Shown here: piece by piece, positions 16,656 through 25,644 of the stretch | How the letters are laid out: each line of letters starts with the position of its first letter | How positions within the stretch are numbered: the stretch's first letter is position 1 | Source: Chloroflexota bacterium | GTDB taxonomy: Bacteria; Chloroflexota; Anaerolineae; Anaerolineales; Villigracilaceae | Length of the DNA: 44,970 nucleotides | Direction: 5' to 3' | Assembly: GCA_024434165.1 (NCBI GenBank) | Contig: QMIW01000030.1 | Location: forward strand, 1-44,970 | Translations under genes and position numbers: made by a program | Notes under the pieces: model-generated | The model's input: the letters and a program-made list of their open reading frames with translations, nothing else | Databases searched by the model: none | What the model was told of the DNA's origin: nothing

Positions 16656-17675
16656 TCAAGCCTCCAGATAGTTTTGGGTGGCGCGGGTGATGCGGTTGGT
16701 GATAAGGAAGACGATCAACGCCACGCCGAAGATGATGACCGCGAACGCCGCCGCCACGCCGTACCAGCGCAGGTTGCGGACGAGGTTATAGGCGAATGTA
16801 ACCAGCAGTTCCGTGGACCGCGCCGGACCCCCGCCCGACATGAAGAAGACGAAGTTGAACAGGTTGAATGAAAGCGTAAAGCCGTACACGGCGGCGGGAA
16901 TCATGGCGGGACGCAGCAGCGGGACGGTGATGCCCCAGAACTGCTGGGCGGGGGTCGCGCCGTCAATGGAGGCGGCTTCGTACAAGTCTTTGGGGATGCT
17001 TTGCAGCGCGCCCGTCGCCACGACCGACATGAAGGGCCAGCCCAGCCAGAAGTTGGCGACCATCATGGCATAGTAGGCGAGGGTGAGCGGCGCACCCGGC
17101 AGGAAGCCCGGAATGGGCGGTTTGACATCCTCGAACCAACGGATGTAGATCGGGTCGGTTCCGCCGAAGAAAGCCGCCGAGATGTTCGTCAAAAGCTGGT
17201 TCATCGCGCCGTAGCGTTCGTCGAAGATGTTCGTCCACACTGTGGCAACCACGAGCGGGGGCACGACCACGGGAAGAATGTAAACCGCACGGTAGATGCG
17301 CTTGAGCCACAAGCCTTCGGTATTAAGCAGGGTGGCGATCAACACACCGGCTGGCACATGCAGGATGACGTTGCTCAACGCCCACCAGATATTGAATTCC
17401 AGCACGCGGAAGAAATTGAAGTTTTCAACCGGCAGCGCCGCCGTAAAAATATCGAGGTAATTCTTGATGCCAATGAACTCCAGCTCCGGCGATTTGAGAC
17501 CCAGAAGCAGGTGTTTGGACTCGAAGTTTGTGAACGAAATGACGACCTGGTAGATGAGCGGATAAAACGTGATCACTCCCATGATCAGAAATGCGGGCAA
17601 CAGATAAAGATATGGCAGGACCGCGTTTTTTGTTTTGGGTTTTTTAAGGGAAGGTGATTTTGCAACTGCTGCCAT
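16656..17675 (-). CDS. Maltodextrin ABC permease, MalF-like
   Basis: Partner permease of 339 residues. After a short basic N terminus it opens with LPYLYLLPAFLIMGVITFYPLIY, the usual MalF/UgpA first membrane segment. The EAA loop reads DLYEAASIDGATPAQQFWGITVP. A loop of about 35 residues (about 175-205, GGTDPIYIRWFEDV) is inserted between membrane segments and may contact the binding protein. GAGGAGAC precedes the ATG. An 83-base gap with a strong hairpin separates it from the binding-protein gene upstream. Confidence 0.9.
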   Translation of the reverse strand: MAAVAKSPSLKKPKTKNAVLPYLYLLPAFLIMGVITFYPLIYQVVISFTNFESKHLLLGLKSPELEFIGIKNYLDIFTAALPVENFNFFRVLEFNIWWALSNVILHVPAGVLIATLLNTEGLWLKRIYRAVYILPVVVPPLVVATVWTNIFDERYGAMNQLLTNISAAFFGGTDPIYIRWFEDVKPPIPGFLPGAPLTLAYYAMMVANFWLGWPFMSVVATGALQSIPKDLYEAASIDGATPAQQFWGITVPLLRPAMIPAAVYGFTLSFNLFNFVFFMSGGGPARSTELLVTFAYNLVRNLRWYGVAAAFAVIIFGVALIVFLITNRITRATQNYLEA

Positions 17676-17707
17676 GGGAAGTCTCCTCGTTAAACCGTTT
17701 CTAATGA

Positions 17708-17740
17708 GGGAGAGCGGACAAGTTTCCTTGTCCGCTCCCT
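17708..17740 (-). terminator. Hairpin between malE-like and malF-like genes
   Basis: GGGAGAGCGGACAAG and CTTGTCCGCTCCCT form a strong stem with a 4-base loop. There is no real U-tract, so it is likelier a 3' mRNA stabiliser or attenuator that raises binding-protein levels over the permeases, a common design in sugar ABC operons. Confidence 0.65.
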
Positions 17741-17758
17741 TGTTGCGAAAAGCCTGAC

Positions 17759-19006
17759 TTACTTGGTTGCGCCTTCGAAGGCGGCTTTGACCCAGTCGGC
17801 AGCCGGGGTTCCGGCATCGAAGACCTGGTCGGTACCGCAGAAGTTGCCCCAGTAGTTGCCCATGGCTTCCACCTGCGGGCGGAAGTAGGCGGTGGCGAAC
17901 GCGTCGAGCAGACCCTGGATGAGCGGGTCGGTCACTTCGACGGTGGTGTTCGCGGGAACGTGACCGGCTTCGTCCATCATCAACTGTTGGGCGGCGGTGT
18001 TGGTGAGGTAGAGCGCCACCTCGATGGCGGCTTCGGTATTCTCACTGTTCGGGTTGAAGTACCAGCCGTCCACGCCGAGGAGCGGGTTGGAAGGACCGCC
18101 CGGTCCGGCGGGAATCGGAGCCACGGCGAGTTTGTCGCCGAGAGCCTTGCGGTAGTCGCCCATTGCCCAGTTGCCGTTCGTGATCGCGGCGACGGAGCCT
18201 TCGGTGAAGGGCGCGAGACCGTCGCTGTCGTTGCGGGGCCAGCCGTTCTCAACGGAGATCTGGTACAGGTCGTTGAGGTAGGACATCGCATCCGCAACCT
18301 TGGCCTGGTTGGCTTCATCGGCGACGAAATTGAACTGGTCGTCGAAGATCTGACCGCCGAAGGAGCCGAAGAAGCCCCAGTGGTGGTAGCAGCCGAAGGA
18401 GATGGCGACCGGTGTGCCGCCTTCCATCAACGCCTTGAGGTCGTCGGTGGTGGCGGGCGCTTCGGGAAGCAGTTCAGTGTTGTACCAGAACGCAACAGCC
18501 TTCATGGACTCGGGGATGCCGTACATGCGGCCCTCGTACATCATGCCGCCCTGCGAGAGTTCGCTGTAATCGCCAAGTTTGCCGGCAACCAGATCGGTAA
18601 TGTCGGCGATGGTTCCAGAGCGGGCCTGACCGCCGAGGTTGTCGTTCGGGGCGATGAACATGTCGGGACCGCCGCCGGCAGCGACATCGGTGTCATACTT
18701 GTTGAAGATGTCGTTGAAAGGCACCTGGAGCACATTGATCTTGTACTGCGGGAGATCCACGGCGGCTTGTTCGAGCAGTTTCGCCAGGGCGATCTCTTCC
18801 GCAGAACCGGTGCCGTAGGCGTGCCAGAAGGTGATTTCAGTAACTTCGGCGGGCGCTTCTTCCGTAGCGGCGGGGGCTTCTTCCGTAGCGGCGGGCGCTT
18901 CCTCGGTGGCGGCGGGCGCTTCTTCGGTGGCAGGGGTGCCGCATGCGGCGAGCGCAAGTGACAGAATCACCAATACGCTCAGTAAAGCGAGCAAATTCTT
19001 TTTCAT
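17759..19006 (-). CDS. Maltodextrin-binding lipoprotein, MalE-like
   Basis: Extracellular solute-binding protein family 1, 415 residues. The signal peptide ends in LALAAC (Cys22). A linker of four tandem ATEEAPA heptapeptides follows, encoded by 21-bp DNA repeats at about 18848-18932. The mature domain begins EITFWHAYGTGSAEE and has GGPDMFIAPND, NGNWAMGDYR and GVDGWYFNPNSEN, common in maltose/maltodextrin-binding proteins. AAGGAG precedes the ATG. It is followed by its permease genes and preceded by the ATPase gene, so the full importer is encoded in a row. Confidence 0.92.
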   Translation of the reverse strand: MKKNLLALLSVLVILSLALAACGTPATEEAPAATEEAPAATEEAPAATEEAPAEVTEITFWHAYGTGSAEEIALAKLLEQAAVDLPQYKINVLQVPFNDIFNKYDTDVAAGGGPDMFIAPNDNLGGQARSGTIADITDLVAGKLGDYSELSQGGMMYEGRMYGIPESMKAVAFWYNTELLPEAPATTDDLKALMEGGTPVAISFGCYHHWGFFGSFGGQIFDDQFNFVADEANQAKVADAMSYLNDLYQISVENGWPRNDSDGLAPFTEGSVAAITNGNWAMGDYRKALGDKLAVAPIPAGPGGPSNPLLGVDGWYFNPNSENTEAAIEVALYLTNTAAQQLMMDEAGHVPANTTVEVTDPLIQGLLDAFATAYFRPQVEAMGNYWGNFCGTDQVFDAGTPAADWVKAAFEGATK

Positions 19007-19107
19007 TCTCTTTTACTCCTTGAAATTTGTTGAAAATGCACGTTCTTATAGGCAGTATAGATGTGGCTGTTTCTTTCCGCTTCCCGAAACCACCTCCTTT
19101 ACAGGGG

Positions 19108-20208
<1,101 letters not shown>

Positions 20209-20245
20209 GATATTTTGCCTCCAGTCTTGGGAATATGGTACTTTT

Positions 20246-20251
20246 ATTATA
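20246..20251 (-). promoter_or_regulatory. -10 element upstream of the MsmX-type ATPase gene
   Basis: TATAAT on the minus strand, about 40 bases before the ATPase start. The -35 region is weak. It suggests that the maltodextrin genes can be transcribed apart from the ROK-led genes upstream. Confidence 0.4.
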
Positions 20252-20303
20252 ATCACAAGCCCGTTTTTGACCTATGATTTTGAAGACTGAGTTAGTTGTA
20301 TGG

Positions 20304-21299
20304 TCAAACAAAAATGCCTGGTAAAACGAAACTTCTGCCCGTTTGCGCGGATTCCAGCAATCCCAAAATCGCAGCGATGTTCCCGCGGCTGTCTGTGAGC
20401 GAAACACGCGGCGGTTTTCCGTTCAGGATGGCGTCGCACATATCCTCCACCTCGCCCGAATACAATTCCTGCCCTTTAATCTTTATGGTTTGCGTTTCAT
20501 CCCCGCGCGTGAGTTGAATTTCGCTCTTGATGCCGGGCTTGAACGGATTGGAAATATTCAGAACGCCCTCCGTTCCAACGATCTCGATGTACGAGCGGTA
20601 ATGCGACTTGAACCCGCAATCGAATTGGGCGTGGACTCCGCCCCCAAACCGCAGTTCCCCGAAGAACGATTCATCGGTTCCGCCCGGACCTTCGACCTGC
20701 CAGCCGAACACTTCGAGCGGTTCCTCCCCGACGATCATCCGCGCGAACGAAATGGGATAGCAGCCCACATCCCAAAGACTGCCGCCGCCCATTTCCTTGA
20801 CGGTGCGGTAATTCCCTTCGCGGGTGAGGGTAAAGGTGAACGCCCCTTTAATCAATCGAAGTTCTCCGAGTGCGCCGCCGTCAACGATCTCCCTGGCTTT
20901 CAATGTCTGCGGGTGATGGCGGTACATGAAGGCTTCCGCCAGCACCCTGCCGGTCTCCTGCGCGGCGGCGGACATCGCATCCACTTCGGCGAGGGAGAGC
21001 GCAAGCGGTTTTTCGCACAGCACGTGCTTCCCGGCGCGCAGGGCTTTGATCGTCCATTCGGCGTGCAGGTGGTTGGGCAGGGAGTTGTAGACCACGTCAA
21101 TCTCCGGGTCGGCGAGCATGGCTTCATAACTCCCGTATGCACGTGGAATCTCCCACTCGCGGGCGTAGGCTTCGGCGGCAGCCAGACTCCTCGAAGCGGC
21201 GCCCAGCAACCGGGTCCGTTTTGAGGCGCGCAGGGGTTTGATCAAAGCCCGGTTGATTTTCGCAGTCGAGAGCAGTCCCCAGTTAAGCGCTTTGTCCAT
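20304..21299 (-). CDS. Gfo/Idh/MocA family NAD(P)-dependent sugar oxidoreductase
   Basis: A 331-residue oxidoreductase with an N-terminal Rossmann fold (WGLLSTAKINRALIKPL) and the family hallmark CEKPLALS (about 95-102), whose Lys is part of the active site. The C-terminal domain has GGGSLWDVGCYPI with the Asp and Tyr region used in catalysis. Closest in style to glucose-fructose oxidoreductase or D-xylose/dihydrodiol dehydrogenase-like members, but substrate cannot be fixed from sequence. Its first 17 bases overlap the end of the MFS gene, so the two are cotranscribed. Together with the XylR-like operator it hints at pentose or modified-sugar oxidation. Confidence 0.88.
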   Translation of the reverse strand: MDKALNWGLLSTAKINRALIKPLRASKRTRLLGAASRSLAAAEAYAREWEIPRAYGSYEAMLADPEIDVVYNSLPNHLHAEWTIKALRAGKHVLCEKPLALSLAEVDAMSAAAQETGRVLAEAFMYRHHPQTLKAREIVDGGALGELRLIKGAFTFTLTREGNYRTVKEMGGGSLWDVGCYPISFARMIVGEEPLEVFGWQVEGPGGTDESFFGELRFGGGVHAQFDCGFKSHYRSYIEIVGTEGVLNISNPFKPGIKSEIQLTRGDETQTIKIKGQELYSGEVEDMCDAILNGKPPRVSLTDSRGNIAAILGLLESAQTGRSFVLPGIFV

Positions 21300-22449
21300 G
21301 TCGGTTCATCCTGAAAAGAAGAAGCGTAAAGAGAAGCGTGAGCGCGGCGAGGAGGAGCGTTGCCATGAAGCCGATCCTCAAGCCGAACAGGTCGCCTGCC
21401 CATGCCACCAGCCAGGGACCGAGCATTCCGCCCAGCCCCGAAAAGGTAAACAGCACACCCAGAATGGTGTTGAGATTTTTGTGATGTTCATCGGAAACCG
21501 CTGCCGTGAGGGTGGGGAAAATGATGGAAAAGAAAAAGCCCGCGACGGGAATGAATATGAACATCTCTGTGAAGATGCCAGCCGCAAGGCTGAGGACAGC
21601 CAGCAGTGCGGCGAGGAGGATCGAATGGAGGTAGCCCAGCTGGTGGACGACAAACCCGCCCAGCAGACGGCCCGCCATGAGCATCCCGAAAAAGAGCGCC
21701 AGCGCCTGATTGCTGGTTGAGACGGAAACGGCGCGGGCATCCTGAAGGTACACGACGAGCCACGAAGCCAGACCGATCTCCGCGGCGACATAACAGGTCA
21801 TGGCAGCGTAAAACAAAGGCAGGCGCTCTCCGAATGCCGCCTGTGGGACGGCGCGGAAATCGAGCGAACTTTTCTCCTCCGGTTTTGGAAAACGCAGGAT
21901 CAGCGTGGACAGCAGAAGAATGCCGATGGGCAAAAAGTCCCAGCGGTACACCTCCCGCCAGCTGACGCCCAGCCCGAAGAGCCAGTCTGCGAAGAGCGGC
22001 GCAAGCATGGAGCCCAGCCCGTGCATGACCGCCATCAGGTTGAGATAGAGTCCTTTTTGTTCGTGATACAGGCTGACGATAATGGCATTGGGACCGAGTT
22101 CGAATGCGCCCAGCCCCATTCCAATCACAAAGAGCGAAGCGCCGAGCAGGGCGGCAGTGCCCAGACCGCTATATCCGCCCACACCGAGGAAGAGAAAAAC
22201 GGCTGCGAGCGCCATTACGACCTTCAGCCCGAAGCGGTCGGCGAGGATGCCGGTGATGAGCGTGGCGATCAGGAAACCGAGATATTCGCCGAAGAAGATG
22301 TTTCCGCCCGTGCCGTAGTCAATGTTCAATTCCGCGATCATGGGCGGCAGGGTGGGACCTTTGAGGTTGTCGGTGAAGCCGAAGATGAAGAACGCGAAGA
22401 AGCAGATCACGGTCAGGAGGAGGATATTAAGTTTGGAAGTTTTTTGCAT
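21283..22449 (-). CDS. MFS transporter, FucP-like sugar:cation symporter type
   Basis: A 388-residue major facilitator with twelve hydrophobic segments. It begins MQKTSKLNILLLTVICFFAF, and the loop GILADRFGLKVVM after the second segment matches the MFS motif G-x-x-x-D-R-x-G. The general look (FGFTDNLKGPTLPP, ELGPNAIIVSLY, SAVSDEHHKN-like central loops) recalls the fucose permease group, so a sugar is the likely cargo. The open frame extends to 22665 inside the preceding permease gene; the ATG at 22449 gives the natural N terminus. Having both ABC and MFS uptake in one operon is unusual. Confidence 0.85.
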   Translation of the reverse strand: MQKTSKLNILLLTVICFFAFFIFGFTDNLKGPTLPPMIAELNIDYGTGGNIFFGEYLGFLIATLITGILADRFGLKVVMALAAVFLFLGVGGYSGLGTAALLGASLFVIGMGLGAFELGPNAIIVSLYHEQKGLYLNLMAVMHGLGSMLAPLFADWLFGLGVSWREVYRWDFLPIGILLLSTLILRFPKPEEKSSLDFRAVPQAAFGERLPLFYAAMTCYVAAEIGLASWLVVYLQDARAVSVSTSNQALALFFGMLMAGRLLGGFVVHQLGYLHSILLAALLAVLSLAAGIFTEMFIFIPVAGFFFSIIFPTLTAAVSDEHHKNLNTILGVLFTFSGLGGMLGPWLVAWAGDLFGLRIGFMATLLLAALTLLFTLLLFRMNRHGQSA

Positions 22450-22461
22450 TGGGAAGGGGCG

Positions 22462-22488
22462 GGGCTGGCTTTTCAAGCAAACCAGCCC
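22462..22488 (-). terminator. Hairpin between ABC permease and MFS genes
   Basis: GGGCTGG and CCAGCCC pair around a 13-base loop in the 50-base gap. No U-tract follows on the minus strand, so it may tune rather than stop transcription. Confidence 0.4.
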
Positions 22489-22499
22489 TGTCTGTGAAT

Positions 22500-23321
22500 T
22501 TAGCCTTTGAGCGAACCGGCAAGGAGACCGCGCAGGAAGTACCTGCCGAGGAAGATATACACCAACAGAGTGGGCAGCGCCGCCAGCAGGGAGCCCGCCA
22601 TTTGCACGTTCCAGGCGATGATCTGACTGCCCGCCATGTTGTTGAGCGCCACAGTGATGGGCCATTCTTCGTTGCCGGTCAGCACGACCGCAAAGAGAAA
22701 GTCATTCCACGCCGAGGTGAACTGCCAGATCAGCACCACCACAAAACTGGGCAGGGAAATGGGCAGGAGAATGTAACGGTAAATTCCAAGCATGTCCGCG
22801 CCGTCCATCTTTGCGGCTTCGAGCAGTTCCTGCGGCAGGCTGGCGTAGTAATTGCGGAACGTGAGTGTGGTAATGGGAATGCCGTAAATGATGTGCGCCA
22901 GCGCCAGCCCGGGCAGACCCGTAATTCCCATCGCGTTCATGAATTGGACGAGCGGGATCAGGATGCTTTGATAGGGGATGAACATGCCGAACAGGATGAA
23001 CGGGAAGATGACGTCTGCGCCTCGGAACTTCCATTTGGCGAGGACGAACCCATTGAGCGAGCCCAACGCCGACGAAATCAACGCGGCGGGAATCACCATC
23101 ATGAAACTGTTGAGCAGGGAGGGGGAGAGTTTCGTCCACGCCTCGATATAGTTGATGAAAGCGATTCCCCTGGGGAGCGCCCACATGGTTTTCAGGTCAA
23201 TCTCTTCAAAACTTTTGAAGCCCGTTACCAGCATGACGTACATCGGCAGGAGGTAAAAGACAGCCATCAACACCAGGGGGATGTAAAGCCAGTACTTGCC
23301 GAGACGGAGTTTGGTTCTCAT
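22500..23321 (-). CDS. Sugar ABC permease, MalG/AraQ-like
   Basis: A 273-residue CUT1 permease. The EAA loop reads ELLEAAKMDGADMLGIYRYILLP and the C terminus GRYFLRGLLAGSLKG is typical of the MalG/LacG side. The start ATG at 23321 overlaps the stop of the partner permease by four bases, which excludes the longer frame from 23447. It would pair with 23318-24208 and the binding protein at 24281-25570; the ATPase is probably the MsmX-type one at 19108-20208. Confidence 0.9.
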   Translation of the reverse strand: MRTKLRLGKYWLYIPLVLMAVFYLLPMYVMLVTGFKSFEEIDLKTMWALPRGIAFINYIEAWTKLSPSLLNSFMMVIPAALISSALGSLNGFVLAKWKFRGADVIFPFILFGMFIPYQSILIPLVQFMNAMGITGLPGLALAHIIYGIPITTLTFRNYYASLPQELLEAAKMDGADMLGIYRYILLPISLPSFVVVLIWQFTSAWNDFLFAVVLTGNEEWPITVALNNMAGSQIIAWNVQMAGSLLAALPTLLVYIFLGRYFLRGLLAGSLKG

Positions 23322-24208
23322 TGCTGCGCCTCCGTCCTTAACGTATAGCGGATGTACGGGATGATGAGGACCGCCACGCTGATAAGCAGAATGATGCCAA
23401 TGGCGGCGCCCTTGCCGTAGAACAGCCCGTCGAAAGTCACCTGCCACATGTAAATGGCGGGGACGTCCAACGGCAGCTGCTTCCCGGCGACGGCGACGAT
23501 CAGATCGAACACTTTCAACGACATGTGCCCGAGAATGATGAGTGCGGAAAGAGTGACGGGCGCCAGCAGGGGGAGCATGATGTGACGATAAATCTGGAAT
23601 TCGTTCGCCCCGTCAATTTGAGCCGCCTCGCGCAGTTCCTGCGGAATCGCCCTCAGCCCTGCCAGGTAAAGCGCCATCGTGTAGCCGGACATCTGCCAGA
23701 TCGCCGCCAGCGCAATGGACGCCATGCCCCATGTCGGGGTGTTGTACCAGGTGTTGGCGAGGAAATCCAACCCCAGGTTTTGGAAAAGGATATTGAAACC
23801 GGTCACGCGCGAGCCGGTCATGGCGGGATTCATCAGCCAGCGCCAGACGACGCCGGTCACAATGTACGAGATCGCCATCGGGAAGAGGAAGAGACTGCGA
23901 AAGAAACCCTCGCCTTTGAGCCCCTGGTCCAGCATGACCGCCAGCAAAAACCCCAGCAGGATACTGCCAATGACAAATACGCCCGTGAAGATCAGCGTGT
24001 TGCGAATGTCCACGTGGAAGCGCGGGTCGGCGAAAAGCTCCAGGTAATTATTGATGCTGTTCCATGTGTAATCCGCGGTCAGCCCCTTCCACTTGCTGAG
24101 CGAAACTCGCGCAGACCAGCCGATAAAGGCGTAAACAAAAATAAACACAGCCAGGATTGACGGCAGCACCAGCAGGATGTTCAGAAAGCGGTCTTTGTCT
24201 CTTCGCAT
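23318..24208 (-). CDS. Sugar ABC permease, MalF/LacF-like
   Basis: A 296-residue CUT1 permease with six membrane segments. It opens MRRDKDRFLNILLVLPSIL and the EAA loop is ELREAAQIDGANEFQIYRHIMLP. GGAAAGGCG before the ATG at 24208 decides the start over the frame opening at 24277. A terminator-like hairpin separates it from the binding-protein gene, which should keep permease levels below binding-protein levels. Confidence 0.9.
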   Translation of the reverse strand: MRRDKDRFLNILLVLPSILAVFIFVYAFIGWSARVSLSKWKGLTADYTWNSINNYLELFADPRFHVDIRNTLIFTGVFVIGSILLGFLLAVMLDQGLKGEGFFRSLFLFPMAISYIVTGVVWRWLMNPAMTGSRVTGFNILFQNLGLDFLANTWYNTPTWGMASIALAAIWQMSGYTMALYLAGLRAIPQELREAAQIDGANEFQIYRHIMLPLLAPVTLSALIILGHMSLKVFDLIVAVAGKQLPLDVPAIYMWQVTFDGLFYGKGAAIGIILLISVAVLIIPYIRYTLRTEAQQ

Positions 24209-24234
24209 GGAACGCCTTTCCACTAAAACAAAAA

Positions 24235-24265
24235 TGGTTGAGGCTCCTGAAAAGAGCCTCAACCA
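24235..24265 (-). terminator. Hairpin with U-tract between binding-protein and permease genes
   Basis: TGGTTGAGGCTC and GAGCCTCAACCA form a perfect 12-bp stem with a 7-base loop; the minus strand continues TTTTTGTTTT. It has full intrinsic-terminator form inside an operon, so partial readthrough is expected. Confidence 0.8.
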
Positions 24266-24280
24266 TTCTAACACCAAGCC

Positions 24281-25570
24281 TTACTTGCAGGGACCGCTGC
24301 TGGCGCAGGCGGCGACCAGAGCGGACTGGAAGGTTTCAATATTGCCGTCGGCGATGAACAAACCGAGGGCGGTGTCAATTTCGGTCTTCCAGGAGTCGTT
24401 GGCGACCACGCCGTGAGTCAGCGAACCGACGACGGTATTGGTAGCCCAGTCTTCCATGGCGGACTGCAGGTATTCCCCGAAGAGGGATTTATCGCAGTCG
24501 GTGCGGGCGCAGATGGAACCCTTCACAGGGTTGAACGCTTCCTGTCCTTCCTTGGAGCCGGCGGTCTTCAGCCAGGCAATCGCCGCATCGCGGTGCGGGG
24601 CGCCGACCGCAAGCACGAAGGAGTCGGAAAGGAATTGGAAGACGCCGCCGGAACCGGGCGTGGCAGCCCAACCGTAATCGGTGTTGGGGGTCTTGCCGAG
24701 TTCGCGGAAGTAACCTTCAGCCCAGTCGCCCATCACGTTGAACGCCGCATCGCCGTTGACGACGAGTTGGGCGGCGTCCTGCCATGAGAGCGAGGCGGAA
24801 TCTTCATTGGCGTAGGTCAGCACCTTGGCATAGTTCTCGAGGGCGGCGGTCACTTCGGGGCTGCCCCAGTCGGTCTCGCCGGTCCACAAACCGTTGTAGG
24901 CATCGGGTCCGAGCGAACCAAGCAGGACGGTCTCCAGCAGGTGCATCTTGGTCCACTGCTCACCGAGCGCAAGCGGCTGAACGCCGGCGGCTTTGAGCGT
25001 ATCCATCGCGGCGAACCATTCATCCATCGTGGTGGGAACTTCCACGCCGTTGGCTTCGAGCAAGCCGGGGTTGTACCACAGCACGTTGGCGCGGTGGATG
25101 TTGACCGGCACGGAATAGATGTTGCCATCCTGCGAGATCAGCGGGATGAGGGTTTCAGGCATGACCTCGAGCCAGCCTTCGGATTCATAGAGGTCGTTCA
25201 GCGGCTCGATCTGGCTCGCGGCGACGTAGGTTCCGATCAGTTCCTGACCGGCATGACCCTGCCAGCTATCGGGCGGATCGCCAGCCTGCAAGCGGGTGGC
25301 GAGCACGGCGCGGGCGTTCGTCCCGGCGCCGCCAGCGACTGCGGCATTCACGAATTCAATGTCGGGGTTGGATGCTGCGAAAACCTTCTGCATGGCTTCG
25401 AGCCCTGCGGCTTCACCGCCGCCGGTCCACCAGGAGAACACTTCCACCTGGCTGGCGGCTGGGGCTTCTTCCGTCGCGGCTGCTTCGGTGGCGGCGGGGG
25501 TGCCGCATGCGGCAAGCGCGAGGGACGCGATCACCAGCAGGTTCAAAAGGGCAAACAACTTTTTATTCAT
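24281..25570 (-). CDS. Sugar-binding lipoprotein, extracellular family 1
   Basis: A 429-residue solute-binding protein with signal peptide and lipobox LALAAC (Cys21), a short linker with ATEEAPA-like units, then a mature domain starting QVEVFSWWTGGGEAAGLEAM. The motifs GDPPDSWQGHAGQEL, GLWTGETDWGSPEV and NVMGDWAEGYFREL resemble glucose/mannose- or aldose-binding CUT1 proteins. Two Cys near residues 358 and 363 (SICARTDCDKS) and two at the end (ACASSGPCK) may form disulfides. TAAGGAG precedes the ATG. It is next after the ROK regulator (74-base gap). Confidence 0.9.
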   Translation of the reverse strand: MNKKLFALLNLLVIASLALAACGTPAATEAAATEEAPAASQVEVFSWWTGGGEAAGLEAMQKVFAASNPDIEFVNAAVAGGAGTNARAVLATRLQAGDPPDSWQGHAGQELIGTYVAASQIEPLNDLYESEGWLEVMPETLIPLISQDGNIYSVPVNIHRANVLWYNPGLLEANGVEVPTTMDEWFAAMDTLKAAGVQPLALGEQWTKMHLLETVLLGSLGPDAYNGLWTGETDWGSPEVTAALENYAKVLTYANEDSASLSWQDAAQLVVNGDAAFNVMGDWAEGYFRELGKTPNTDYGWAATPGSGGVFQFLSDSFVLAVGAPHRDAAIAWLKTAGSKEGQEAFNPVKGSICARTDCDKSLFGEYLQSAMEDWATNTVVGSLTHGVVANDSWKTEIDTALGLFIADGNIETFQSALVAACASSGPCK

Positions 25571-25644
25571 TCTTCTCTCCTTACAGAATTAGGGGTTGAG
25601 ATACAGGTAAGCCGAAATACGGGGGATGATTTTGGAAAAGCGTA

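Noticed and set aside
18841-18945. Regular repeats resembling a CRISPR array
   Set aside because: The 21-bp units are directly adjacent without spacers and encode a peptide linker.
20286-20310. Possible second XylR-like site (TTAGTTGTATGG) before the ATPase gene
   Set aside because: Only one weak half-site matches; the other half is missing.
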